Source: Novosphingobium hassiacum
GTDB lineage: Bacteria > Pseudomonadota > Alphaproteobacteria > Sphingomonadales > Sphingomonadaceae
Assembly: GCF_014196055.1 (NCBI RefSeq)
Contig: NZ_JACICY010000004.1
Span: 248,065-312,064, forward strand
DNA length: 64,000 nucleotides
Direction: 5' to 3'
Shown piece by piece: positions 38,302 to 48,193 of this stretch. The notes beneath the pieces are model-generated. The model saw only the letters and a program-made list of their open reading frames with translations, made no database searches and was not told the origin of the DNA. Made by a program: the position numbers and the translations under genes. Every line of letters begins with the position of its first letter. The first letter of the stretch is position 1.

Positions 38302-39078
38302 TTAAAAGGATTGCCCGTCGTCGATGGTCATGGTCGTACCGGTTACGCCGCGCGCAGCATCGGACGACAGAAACAGAAGCGGCACATCGAGATCGCTTTC
38401 CTGCATCAGGCGGCGGCGGTTGAATGCGGCCACCTGCTGAGCGCCGCCCTCTGACTCGAACCAGTCTGCTGTAAGTTCGGTCTTGATATAGCCCGGGCAG
38501 ATCATGTTGACATTGATGCCCTTGCGGACCCACTCGCGCGCCATAACCTTGCCGAACTGGATCACCCCCGCTTTCGTGGCGCTGTAGACTCCAAGACCTG
38601 GCGAGACGACATCTGCAGTGATCGAAGCAGTGATGATAACTCTGCCGTTTTCCTTTTGTGCGGATCCCGCAGCGATGAGGCGTCTAGCACCCTCGCGCAC
38701 GGTCAGGAAAACTCCGCGCAGGTTGACAGCAACCGTCTGATCGAATTCGTCAGCTGGAATGTCGGTTACCAGCCCTTCGCTGTTCACACCGGCGTTGGCG
38801 ATGATGGTGTCAACCGTCCCGAAGGCCTTTTCCGCAGCGTCATATGCAGCAATGGTCGAGGCTTCGTCGGCGACGTCGAGCGATACTGCGATCGCTCGGC
38901 CGCCGGCGGACTCGATCTCGGAACAGAGCGCAGCAAGGCGATCGGCGCGGCGCGCGGCGACCACAACGTTGGCGCCCGACGCAGCGAGAATGCGCGCGAA
39001 GCGAGCGCCAATGCCCGAAGACGCAACAGTTACAAGAGCGGTGCGGCCAGACAGGTCGAAGATGGGAGCGACAGCCAT
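38302..39078 (-). CDS. Short-chain dehydrogenase/reductase with altered glycine motif
   Basis: 258 residues. The cofactor loop reads TVASSGIGARFA, so the first Gly of the usual TGxxxGIG is Val. VVVAARRADR after the second strand suggests NADP(H). NAGVNSEG is near residue 93 and YSATK near 162; it ends GTTMTIDDGQSF. It lies between the flavoprotein (2-base gap) and the thiolase and may form the 3-ketoacyl-CoA that the thiolase cleaves. Confidence 0.88.
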   Translation of the reverse strand: MAVAPIFDLSGRTALVTVASSGIGARFARILAASGANVVVAARRADRLAALCSEIESAGGRAIAVSLDVADEASTIAAYDAAEKAFGTVDTIIANAGVNSEGLVTDIPADEFDQTVAVNLRGVFLTVREGARRLIAAGSAQKENGRVIITASITADVVSPGLGVYSATKAGVIQFGKVMAREWVRKGINVNMICPGYIKTELTADWFESEGGAQQVAAFNRRRLMQESDLDVPLLFLSSDAARGVTGTTMTIDDGQSF

Positions 39079-39080
39079 GA

Positions 39081-40218
<1,138 letters not shown>

Positions 40219-40303
40219 TAGTGTGCAGTCGCAATAGCCTCACTGGCGTGTTTGCATGCGCGCCCTGAGACCGTTTGTATCAAATCCGAAGTAAGGTGGT
40301 TCA

Positions 40304-40561
40304 ATGCGCAAGTTTCTGATTGCAGCTGCATTTTTGTGTGCTGCTGCTCCCGCCCTCGCCGACGCGCCCAGTGTCCGTCAGGGCCAAGTCATTCGTGACG
40401 CCAACAAGGCGCTCCTCGGCACGGTCGATCGCGTGACAACCGAAGGTGTCCGGATCATCCTCGGTTCTCGCTTCGTGACCATCCCCGCCGACACGATCAC
40501 TGTCGTCGATGGCAAGCCGGTGACCAGCTTGACCCGAACCGAAGTTGCCAAGCTCAAGTAA
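40304..40561 (+). CDS. Small exported protein of unknown function
   Basis: 85 residues with AAGGTGG upstream. A clear signal peptide (MRKFLIAAAFLCAAAPALA) is cut after residue 19 or so. The mature part, about 65 residues, has short beta-like segments (VIRDANKALLGTVDRV, GVRIILGSRFVTIPADTI) resembling a small barrel fold seen in many sphingomonad secreted proteins. No catalytic motif or Cys remains in the mature part. The nearby operator suggests co-regulation with the catabolic genes. Confidence 0.75.
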   Translation: MRKFLIAAAFLCAAAPALADAPSVRQGQVIRDANKALLGTVDRVTTEGVRIILGSRFVTIPADTITVVDGKPVTSLTRTEVAKLK

Positions 40562-40887
40562 GACCGCCTGCGGCTCCCATCGCCGATCACGCGGGGGAGC
40601 CGGCATGGCGCAAAAGTTCGCCCGAGCAGCTTTTCGCGAATCCAGCGTGCCGTCACAGCCAGCTTCATCCGGAGTTCCCAACCACCCGGTCTTTGTTTTA
40701 TCTCAAGCTTCCGCAGCGGGTAACCAGAAGGCGGCGTTTGCTGCTTGGCGACTGCGAGCATACGGCGTGGCTGGATTGGCCGGTTCCACTGCGGCTAATC
40801 TTTCGCACCCGGCGTTGGAAAAGCAGTGTACGCGTCGCTATCCTGGCCCCGGTCGTCCGAGTCAGGCACGCAACGCAAGGGTTGGAT
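40562..40887 (+). other. Non-coding stretch before the first TetR gene
   Basis: About 325 bases. Several open frames cross it, but none has a ribosome-binding site or recognisable protein. It should hold the TetR promoter; no operator palindrome was found in it. Confidence 0.5.
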
Positions 40888-41565
40888 ATGATTACCGAGA
40901 GTTCGACATCAGTTTCGACAAGGCCGAAGCTCCGGACTCATGCACCGCTTAATCAGCACGGTCAGACTATGGGTGCCAAGGGCATGCGAACGCGTGCGCG
41001 CATCGTGGAGGTTACGCTCAGCCTGCTGGAGACCCGGCGGTTGCGTGAACTGCGCGTGGCTGAGATCGCTCGAGCAGCGGAGATCTCTACCGCTAGTTTT
41101 TACGTGTATTTTGACGACGTCATAGATGTCGTGCTGGCTGCACTGCAAGAAGTTGGCAAAATTCCCGATGAAATCCTGTCGCTGGCAGCGGGACCTTGGG
41201 CGGCAAAAGATGCGTTCGCCAGGTCAGAAGCATTGGTCAAGGCCTACATCCGTTACTGGGACGGTCACCGTACACTTTTCCGTGTGCGCAACCTGGCCGC
41301 CGAAGAGGGCGATACGCGTTTTGCTGTCGCGCGTGAACAGTCTGCCCGTCCTCTGCTTGACGCCCTCGCGCAGCAGCTGGGGGACGGTGAATACGGCCTT
41401 CCCTTCGGCGTGCAGGCCGCTGCTACGGCCGGGGTGCTTGTTGCAATGCTCGAACGTCTGGCGGCAATCGCCCACGTCTATGCCGAGTTCCCGCCTGATG
41501 AAATGGTCCGCTCGGCCGCATTCCTCATCGCCTCGGCGATGACTGCCGGACGAGCCGCACCTTAA
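40888..41565 (+). CDS. TetR/AcrR-family transcriptional regulator (TetR-1)
   Basis: 225 residues from ATG 40888, with AAGGG upstream; ATGs at 40969 and 40984 are alternatives that still include the whole DNA-binding domain. The helix-turn-helix reads RARIVEVTLSLLE...LRVAEIARAAEISTASFYVYFDD at about residues 35-80. The C-terminal ligand domain is helical and Ala-rich. It is followed after 31 bases by a nitroreductase gene, so the pair may be co-transcribed. Its ligand and target are unknown. Confidence 0.88.
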   Translation: MITESSTSVSTRPKLRTHAPLNQHGQTMGAKGMRTRARIVEVTLSLLETRRLRELRVAEIARAAEISTASFYVYFDDVIDVVLAALQEVGKIPDEILSLAAGPWAAKDAFARSEALVKAYIRYWDGHRTLFRVRNLAAEEGDTRFAVAREQSARPLLDALAQQLGDGEYGLPFGVQAAATAGVLVAMLERLAAIAHVYAEFPPDEMVRSAAFLIASAMTAGRAAP

Positions 41566-41596
41566 TTGTACATCACTCCAAGAGGAGCGCGTTGCC

Positions 41597-42274
41597 GTGT
41601 CAGCCAAAACCGATTTGCTGGACCAGTTGCTGAAGGAGCGCCGCTCCGTTCGCGGGTTCCGGCCAAATCCTGTCCCTGAAGAAACTTTGAGAACCATCTT
41701 CTCGATGGCTCAGTTGGCGCCAAGCAACTGCAATGTACAACCTTGGCTCGTCCATGTCGTATCGGGCAACGCCGCGCAAAGACTGGGCGACCAACTGGTC
41801 GAACGCGCTCGAGCCGGCGCTGCACCGACTCCCGATGTGCCGCTGACGATGGCCTACGAAGGCGAATACCGAAGCCGCCAGATTGACGCTGCAAAGGCGC
41901 TCTTCGCCGCCACAGGAGTCGCCCGCGACGATACGGACGCACGTTTCGCTTCGTTCTTGCGCAACTACCGCTTCTTCGACGCACCGCACGCAGCCTTTTT
42001 GTTCATGCCCGGGTGGTGCGGTATGCGCGAGGCTGCGGACTGTGGTCTTTATGCTCAGTCGTTGATGCTAGCGATGACCGCTCATGGCGTCGCATCATGT
42101 GCGCAAGGCGCGCTAAGCCATTACGCCGACATCGTTCACGACCAGCTTGGCGTGGATGTGAATATGAAGCTGCTCTTCGGCATTGCTTTTGGGTACGAAG
42201 ATACGACCCATCCAGCCAATTCAGCACGGACCAGCAGATTACCAGTGGAATCGACCACGCACTTCCATTGCTGA
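41597..42274 (+). CDS. Nitroreductase family FMN protein
   Basis: 225 residues from a GTG behind GAGGAG. The FMN-binding start ERRSVRGFRPNPVPEETL near residue 15 and APSNCNVQPW near residue 41 are diagnostic. The later AADCGLYAQSLMLAMTAHGVASC segment, near 150-172, packs at the dimer interface. NAD(P)H-dependent reduction of nitro, quinone or enone groups is typical. Confidence 0.9.
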   Translation: MSAKTDLLDQLLKERRSVRGFRPNPVPEETLRTIFSMAQLAPSNCNVQPWLVHVVSGNAAQRLGDQLVERARAGAAPTPDVPLTMAYEGEYRSRQIDAAKALFAATGVARDDTDARFASFLRNYRFFDAPHAAFLFMPGWCGMREAADCGLYAQSLMLAMTAHGVASCAQGALSHYADIVHDQLGVDVNMKLLFGIAFGYEDTTHPANSARTSRLPVESTTHFHC

Positions 42275-42327
42275 CAAGCCCTGGGCCACCTCGACATGTG
42301 CAGACCATGCTCCCAATCGCATAGCGA

Positions 42328-43005
42328 TCACGGCGTCTCGTCCTGACTGTCCGCGTCGTCCTGCCGTGCTGCCAGATTTTCGGCGAAGCGCTGGTACTTC
42401 TCGGCATCAAGCATTCCGTGCAGCAGCAAATGGCGCAGTGTTTCGGTGAAACGGCCAGCTGCCTGACGGCGTGCACCATCGTCGTCCCCGACGCTGGACA
42501 TGAATATGTCCGCGCCGATCCGCGCGGCTGTCATGAACAGCGTGGCAGCAACCGCAGTGTCGACGCCTGGCTGCAACAGCGAGCGAGCCAACCGCTCGTT
42601 TTCCACAAGCGACGCCTCAAGCGCGGCCAGGTGCGGATGATGCCGTCCATCGCGAATCAGGTTGTGTGTCTCTGCACGCATGATTTCGGGTACGGTGCGT
42701 GCAATCTCCACCGGAAAGGCAAAAGGATCCTCGGGTATCCGCCTCGCGCTAGCTGAATCTTCTAGCTGGACTGCGACACTTTCGTGGAGGCAATGCAGAA
42801 GGTCGGCACGATCCCGGAAGTGATGATAGACTGTCCGCCGCGAACATTTGGCCTGCTTGGCAACTGCGACCATCGTGACGGCATGTTCTCCATCTTGCGT
42901 CAGAATTACCAGTGCAGCGCGCAGGAGGTCACTGCGAGTCTTCCGCAATCGAGTCGGCGTGCGGGGCCTGGACTGCAACGGTTCCGATCTGGCTAACGAA
43001 CTCAT
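42328..43005 (-). CDS. TetR/AcrR-family transcriptional regulator (TetR-2)
   Basis: 225 residues. The start at 43005 follows AGGAG; the frame reaching 43074 has no box. The helix-turn-helix is RSDLLRAALVILTQ...VTMVAVAKQAKCSRRTVYHHFRDRADLL at about residues 24-70. It diverges from the Rieske oxygenase gene, and two TGTGCAA-type operator copies lie between them, so it most likely represses itself and that gene. Confidence 0.9.
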   Translation of the reverse strand: MSSLARSEPLQSRPRTPTRLRKTRSDLLRAALVILTQDGEHAVTMVAVAKQAKCSRRTVYHHFRDRADLLHCLHESVAVQLEDSASARRIPEDPFAFPVEIARTVPEIMRAETHNLIRDGRHHPHLAALEASLVENERLARSLLQPGVDTAVAATLFMTAARIGADIFMSSVGDDDGARRQAAGRFTETLRHLLLHGMLDAEKYQRFAENLAARQDDADSQDETP

Positions 43006-43017
43006 GAATTCTCCTGA

Positions 43018-43059
43018 TTGCACACCTCTGTGCAATATATGGTTGACACCTGTGTGCAA
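43018..43059. promoter_or_regulatory. Two operator-like repeats between TetR-2 and the Rieske oxygenase
   Basis: TTGCACA-CCTC-TGTGCAA at 43018-43035 is a perfect 7-bp inverted repeat. A second copy at 43042-43059 keeps the right arm TGTGCAA but has a degenerate left arm. They are 24 bases apart, near two helical turns, and lie 13 bases from the TetR-2 start. Confidence 0.75.
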
Positions 43060-43130
43060 TTTGAACAACATCAAACTGTCAACGCCACGGTCATCTTAAC
43101 GCCGCGCGCTCCTGAGAGAGGACATCTGAC

Positions 43131-44423
43131 ATGGAAGAAGCAACTTTTACAGTAGCGAGCCAACAAGAAGATTTTGAAGGCACCGGCTACGTCGCAGTCG
43201 AAAAGATCGGCCCGCTTGACACTCCGAACGAGGGCATCAACCGGCTTGCTCAAGAGCTTATCGAGCACCATGACAAGCGCACCACGCACATGGCGCCCGA
43301 GATCATGAACCTCGACGTGGTCGACGTCTATGGCAATGAAGAACGCCACCGGGCCGAGGTTGCGCTGTTCAAGCGCATTCCGCTCGTCATCGGTGTCAGC
43401 GCCGAAATGCGTGAGCCGGGGTCGTTCAAGACGTTGAACATGCTTGGCCTGCCCTTGCTGATCACGCGCGACAAGGCTGGTGTTTTGCACACCTTCCTCA
43501 ACGCGTGTACACACCGTGGCGCGCCTTTGACAAACCAGCCCTGCGGCAAGGCGGCAAGATTCACGTGCCCCTACCATGCTTGGACCTTCGGCAACGACGG
43601 TGGTTTGATCGCCGTGAACAGTTCAGACCAGTTCGGGGACGTCGACAAGTCGAGCAAGGGGCTCGTTGAACTGCCGTGCACCGAGAAGGCCGGCCTCATA
43701 TTCGCCATTCTGACCCCCGGGCTCGAGCTGGACGTTGACGCATTTTACGAAGGAATGCTCGACGAGATCGCCCGCTACGGGTACGAGGACTGGCATTATC
43801 TCGGGACTATGGACGTCAAGGCCGCCAATTGGAAGTTCGGCGTCGAAGGGTTCCTTGAGACCTATCACGTACCGGTGCTCCACAAGACGACCCTGAACCA
43901 GATCGCAAGTGGTGGACGCCCCCCTGCACAGGCGTTCCAGAGCTTTGGCCCTCACATGCGTTTCGTAACCGCAACGGGGCAGGCGCTTGAAGATATGCGC
44001 TCGGTCGATCCTAAGGATTACTGGACTCGCGAACTCAACAACTTCCGTGCGATCTACAACCTGTTCCCGAACGTCGCCGTGCCGACCGGTTTCGACGTCA
44101 TCCAGATCATGACCATGATTCCGGGAGCGACGCCAGGTGAACACACGACAATCTTCCATCACATCACGCCCAAGGCGCCTGAGACGGAAGACGAGGCTGC
44201 CCAGTTGGAGCTTAACCGTCAGGCACTTGTCCGGATCATCGTGGACGAAGACTATTACATCAATGCTCTGGTCCAACAGGTAGCAAACGGCGACGCATCG
44301 TTCCCCCTCATGTTCGGGCGCAACGAAGTCGGCCTCCAACATTTCCACAAGTCGCTTAACTGGTTCCTTGATGGCGACGCGAACGCGCCACGCCCAGAGA
44401 TCAGCACATCGACCCACAAGTAA
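43131..44423 (+). CDS. Rieske non-heme iron oxygenase, catalytic subunit
   Basis: 430 residues with GAGAGGAC before ATG. The [2Fe-2S] Rieske ligands are Cys126, His128 (CTHRGA) and Cys146, His149 (CPYHAW). The mononuclear iron site is His246 and His251 in ETYHVPVLH. No reductase or ferredoxin gene lies next to it, so electrons must come from a partner elsewhere. Such enzymes hydroxylate rings or demethylate. The divergent TetR-2 with its operators probably regulates it. Confidence 0.93.
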   Translation: MEEATFTVASQQEDFEGTGYVAVEKIGPLDTPNEGINRLAQELIEHHDKRTTHMAPEIMNLDVVDVYGNEERHRAEVALFKRIPLVIGVSAEMREPGSFKTLNMLGLPLLITRDKAGVLHTFLNACTHRGAPLTNQPCGKAARFTCPYHAWTFGNDGGLIAVNSSDQFGDVDKSSKGLVELPCTEKAGLIFAILTPGLELDVDAFYEGMLDEIARYGYEDWHYLGTMDVKAANWKFGVEGFLETYHVPVLHKTTLNQIASGGRPPAQAFQSFGPHMRFVTATGQALEDMRSVDPKDYWTRELNNFRAIYNLFPNVAVPTGFDVIQIMTMIPGATPGEHTTIFHHITPKAPETEDEAAQLELNRQALVRIIVDEDYYINALVQQVANGDASFPLMFGRNEVGLQHFHKSLNWFLDGDANAPRPEISTSTHK

Positions 44424-44440
44424 ACGAGGCAAGGTAGCGC

Positions 44441-44508
44441 CGCGCCTTAAGGCGCGGGTTACGTGCAGGAAACATCGCGACCGCCCTGCCTTACGGCACG
44501 GGCGGTCG
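44441..44508 (+). terminator. Palindrome and intrinsic terminator after the Rieske gene
   Basis: A perfect 18-bp palindrome CCGCGCCTTAAGGCGCGG (44441-44458) is followed by a hairpin with CGACCGCCC (44478-44486) and GGGCGGTCG (44500-44508), then TTTCTT. The second hairpin is a good terminator for the Rieske gene. It lies between convergent genes. Confidence 0.8.
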
Positions 44509-44649
44509 TTTCTTGACGGGTTTCTGCAGCGCTTGGAGAGCGATGTGGCGAACGCCTGACCGACGCTTGGCGCATTGCCGAAAAAATGGCGCATCGGGCT
44601 GCCTCGCCTTGGCAAGGTCGATCGGCAAGCCACCCACGCCGAACCGCTG

Positions 44650-46878
44650 TCATCCGGCGGGAGTGAGCACCTCAAGCTGTCCATCGCGGCTTACCGTTAC
44701 AGCTTCACTGCCTGCCCATCGGCGTACCTGCAACGGGATCGCGCTCATCAGCGGCATGCCCGACACCGGCTCGCACCGATCCTCCGCGCTAACCAGCAGG
44801 TTTACGCAACTCCCAACCTCCCGCACATTTTGCCCCTCACCCGGCAATGCGCCGTAACCATGAAACATCGAGACCAGCCCCCGGCGCAGTGTTTCATCGG
44901 GTTCGACGATGCCGGGAATGGCGCCGTAGTACGACCGGATTTCCACCATGTTTCCCGCTTCCACGCCAAGCTCGGCCATGTCATCGGGATGCATGAACGC
45001 GGGATTGTAATGCTGCCGGCCCTTGAGGAACGCCGGGAGGTCGCGCCCGGACGAATTGAAGATCTTGAAATTGCGGCGGCAAGTCAGTCGATACGGAAAG
45101 TCCGGATCGCTCCAGAGGTCCTCTTGGGCCACCTCTGCCAGTTCGACGAGCATATCGGCATTCCCGACATCGAGCCGTGCCGTGCAATCGGGATCTCGCG
45201 GGCCGACAAGGATGAGGTCGGGCAGCACGGGGTCGCCCTGTGCCTCGAGCACGCGGGCCAACGGAACGTTTGCGTTGGCTGTCAGTTGAGCGAGGAGTTC
45301 GAGGTTGCTCGGCTTGTTCTGCATGTCGAGAAGAACCTCGGCGGTGGGGCCCCGCTCCAGCCCGCTTTCCGCCACTCGCGGTGGAACGGTGAACTGCAGG
45401 CCCATCCGCTGCGCGATGCCGTAAAACACCTCCCACCCAGATTTGACGTCGGCATTCTCCGGCGGCGGCAATACCGGGGGGGTGTACATTCCCGGTACGT
45501 TTCCGGCGAAATCAGGATAGTAAACGCCCATGAGCTCGCGCCAGTAGGAACAGTTTTCCAACTCCATGCCCACGCGTGAGGGGATGACGTAGTCGGCTAC
45601 CTTCGACGAGTTGGACATGCGGATGTCGAGTTGCACGAAAAGGTCCAGCTTTTCCAGCGCCTGCACGGTCTTGACCTGGTCAGGGAAGGCAGTCGCGGGA
45701 TTGCCCCCGATCGAGATCAGCGCGCGGATCGGGCCGTGCAGGATCTGATCGGGCAGTGCTGCGGTGGGCATGCCCGTGGCTGACATCTCCAGGCCGCGAA
45801 CGGCCATCGGATGCCCGAGATTGCGGTAAGGCCGTGGCGGGCGCGGCTGGGCCTTTGCCTGCGCCGGCGGCAGTAGAACCCCGGGCACCCGCACCTTGTC
45901 GCCTTCGCGGGGATAGCGACCGCACAGGGTATTCAGAATCAGCAGCAGGTATTCGTTGAGCGAAGAGTGGCCCGACATGTTCGCGCCAGTGGCGCCCACC
46001 GCGACGCCGCGTTCCGAGCCAGCAAAAAGACGTGCGGCGTCCCGAATCTGATCAGCGGGAATGTCAGCGCGCGCGGCGGCCATCTCCGGCGCGAACGGTG
46101 CCACGGCGGCAGCGAGCTCCTCAACCCCCTGAACATTTTCCTCGCAGAAGATCTTGTCATGCAGCTGTTCCGACAAGATCACGTTGATTATGGCCGCCAG
46201 GATCGAAGAATCTTCGCCGGGCCGGGGCTGCATGTGGATTTCGGCGCGCTTTGCGGTTTCTGATCGGCGAGGGTCGATGACGATCATCTTGAGGCCGCCC
46301 GTAAGCGCCTTGTTCAATTTATGAGGCGGCCCCACCTCGGCACCAAAGGTAACTATTGGGTTCTGTCCTACGATCAGGCGGACGTCTGCGGTCTCTGCCC
46401 CCAGAGGACCGGCTGCCCACGAACCCAACATGGCCCAGGCCATCGCCTTGCCTGGTTGGTCGATGTTCATCGCCGTGTACCAGTCCGGCGAACCGATCGC
46501 CTCGAGAAAAGCCTCGCCGAAAATGTAACTGCTGAATTCCGGGGTCCCGCCCTGCCCCATGTAGCAAGCAATTGACCGGGGACCGCTCTCCGAGAGGATT
46601 ACGGCAAGTTTCTCCGCGATTTCATCAAGCGCAGTTTCGCTCGAAATCTGCGCAAAGCTTCCGTCAGGCCCCCGCTTCACGGGATGCAACAGGCGATGGA
46701 CCGAATTTACCTGGTCAAAGCCTTGCTGTCCCTTCGAACAGAAGAATCCCTTGAAGACATCGTCGTCCTTGTCGCCCTTGATCGAAACCGGAGACCCGTC
46801 TTCGAACTTGATGACCACCGGGCAGCCCATGCCGCAGGTCCGGCAAATCGATTTCTTGGTCGTGGCGAGGCTGCTCAT
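44650..46878 (-). CDS. Molybdopterin oxidoreductase (prokaryotic Mo-bisPGD family)
   Basis: 742 residues with GGGAGAG before ATG. The N-terminal 4Fe-4S site is Cys12-x2-Cys15-x3-Cys19-x27-Cys47. Mo-cofactor regions include GQNP near 178, VIDPRRSETAKRAEIHMQPRPG split over about 205-225, and a C-terminal cofactor-binding domain with RSYYGAIPGIVEPDE. In the segment where the metal-binding Cys or SeCys usually sits (MNIDQPGKAMAWAMLG) none is seen. It resembles formate-dehydrogenase/assimilatory-nitrate-reductase-like proteins without a known substrate. No partner subunit gene is adjacent. Confidence 0.88.
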   Translation of the reverse strand: MSSLATTKKSICRTCGMGCPVVIKFEDGSPVSIKGDKDDDVFKGFFCSKGQQGFDQVNSVHRLLHPVKRGPDGSFAQISSETALDEIAEKLAVILSESGPRSIACYMGQGGTPEFSSYIFGEAFLEAIGSPDWYTAMNIDQPGKAMAWAMLGSWAAGPLGAETADVRLIVGQNPIVTFGAEVGPPHKLNKALTGGLKMIVIDPRRSETAKRAEIHMQPRPGEDSSILAAIINVILSEQLHDKIFCEENVQGVEELAAAVAPFAPEMAAARADIPADQIRDAARLFAGSERGVAVGATGANMSGHSSLNEYLLLILNTLCGRYPREGDKVRVPGVLLPPAQAKAQPRPPRPYRNLGHPMAVRGLEMSATGMPTAALPDQILHGPIRALISIGGNPATAFPDQVKTVQALEKLDLFVQLDIRMSNSSKVADYVIPSRVGMELENCSYWRELMGVYYPDFAGNVPGMYTPPVLPPPENADVKSGWEVFYGIAQRMGLQFTVPPRVAESGLERGPTAEVLLDMQNKPSNLELLAQLTANANVPLARVLEAQGDPVLPDLILVGPRDPDCTARLDVGNADMLVELAEVAQEDLWSDPDFPYRLTCRRNFKIFNSSGRDLPAFLKGRQHYNPAFMHPDDMAELGVEAGNMVEIRSYYGAIPGIVEPDETLRRGLVSMFHGYGALPGEGQNVREVGSCVNLLVSAEDRCEPVSGMPLMSAIPLQVRRWAGSEAVTVSRDGQLEVLTPAG

Positions 46879-47042
46879 ATTTCTCTCCCAAAGGCCGCTG
46901 CGTCACTGGTCACTTGAAGCGTGCCTCGTGTGCTGCTGGACGCGCGTTCGTAGTCTTGTCCGCTGAACCGATCATACCTGATCCCACCTTGCCAACGACC
47001 GCCACCGACGTTGCAATGTGGTGACAGACCATCAGCCTTGGC

Positions 47043-47987
47043 CTATCCGCCTGCCAGGACACCGTCTCTCGTCCAAACCGTTTCATGCTCGCGAAACAGC
47101 GCCGCGAACGCGGGCTCGAAGGCAATCTTGCAAGGTCCCGTGATCGAGCGGCGTGTGTTGCTATCGCCGATGTTACCAGCCGCCGCCCCGAGGTGTGGCC
47201 TGACGTCGATGCTGGCTGGATGGCCGCTCAAGGCGGCGATATCCGCAACCACGGCCTGCGTGGAAATCACTTCATCACCGCACCAGTTGGTGATCAGCGC
47301 CGGAACACCAGCCGAGCCAAGCAGAGCTTCGACCTGGTCCTGCATGTCGAGCGTATGAATCGGGCTATGGGGATTGGGGTCGGACACAACCGTAAAGGGA
47401 ATTGGTCGGCCCTGTACGGCGAACTTGGCCATGATCTCAAAATAGGTGCCGTCCAGGCCGCAAACCGTATTTAATCGGGCAATCGTGACGGGCAGATTGA
47501 ACATGCGAGCGCAAAAACGGGCCACTGCTTCCAAACCGACCTTACATGTGGGGCTGGTGGCAGTGTAGGCCGTAGTGCCATTACCGATCGGGTCACTTTC
47601 CGTGTATACATGCCACGGATCGGGATTGCCGGTATAGATTCCCGTTGACGACACGACGAGGGCAGCCTTGGCGTTCCGGCAATGCTGCAGGACAAGCCCG
47701 GCACCCTCGACATTGACCTTGATGGCTTCGTCAAGCTGGCGCAACGGGGCACGCATCCAGGCAAAGTGGAGCACGTAGTCGAAGTCGCTGGGCAGATCGT
47801 TGAGGTCGCTGGCGGCCAGATCGATCGCGTGAGGCCGAATGCCGAACTGAGCAATGGCGTGCCTGCTTGCGTCGGTGGCGAAACGCGCTGCTCCCCACAC
47901 TTCGTTGGCCTGCGCCAGCCGCATCGCGATGGGCAAAGCCACCGTACCCGTCACGCCCGTCACCAGAATCTTTGAGCCCGAAATCAT
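47043..47987 (-). CDS. NAD(P)-dependent epimerase/dehydratase family protein
   Basis: 314 residues. The extended-SDR cofactor motif TGVTGTVALPIA is near residue 11, VVSSTGIYTG near residue 113 and the active-site region YTATSPTCKVG near 143, where the usual Tyr-x3-Lys spacing is not obvious (Y at TAYTATSPTCK). Family members modify sugars, steroids or flavonoids. It diverges from a sulfotransferase gene with an operator between them. Confidence 0.82.
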   Translation of the reverse strand: MISGSKILVTGVTGTVALPIAMRLAQANEVWGAARFATDASRHAIAQFGIRPHAIDLAASDLNDLPSDFDYVLHFAWMRAPLRQLDEAIKVNVEGAGLVLQHCRNAKAALVVSSTGIYTGNPDPWHVYTESDPIGNGTTAYTATSPTCKVGLEAVARFCARMFNLPVTIARLNTVCGLDGTYFEIMAKFAVQGRPIPFTVVSDPNPHSPIHTLDMQDQVEALLGSAGVPALITNWCGDEVISTQAVVADIAALSGHPASIDVRPHLGAAAGNIGDSNTRRSITGPCKIAFEPAFAALFREHETVWTRDGVLAGG

Positions 47988-48124
47988 TCGCGTTTCTCAC
48001 CCGCTTTGCTGATATGAGGATGTCGCCTCGGGATGGCCGCACAGGCCACATTGGCGATCCTCAGGAAGACGGCGGCGCCACCTCGACCAAAATCTGCATT
48101 GCCAATGTGCAATCCATATGCAAT

Positions 48125-48140
48125 TTGACTGGTAAGTCAA
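48125..48140. promoter_or_regulatory. Putative operator TTGAC-N6-GTCAA upstream of the sulfotransferase
   Basis: TTGACTGGTAAGTCAA has perfect arms and ends about 54 bases before the sulfotransferase start; the epimerase start is 138 bases away on the other side. Confidence 0.65.
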
Positions 48141-48193
48141 CTACGCATGCTGGGCACACCGGTACATACGAACAGGGATTTGACGGGACGATT

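Noticed and set aside
40545..40952. Open frame of about 135 codons before TetR-1
   Set aside because: No ribosome-binding site, no recognisable domain, and it overlaps the TetR-1 start.
47867..48193. N-terminal extension of the sulfotransferase
   Set aside because: It overlaps the divergent epimerase gene and would contain the operator; the homologue at 63783 starts near the same point as ATG 48194.
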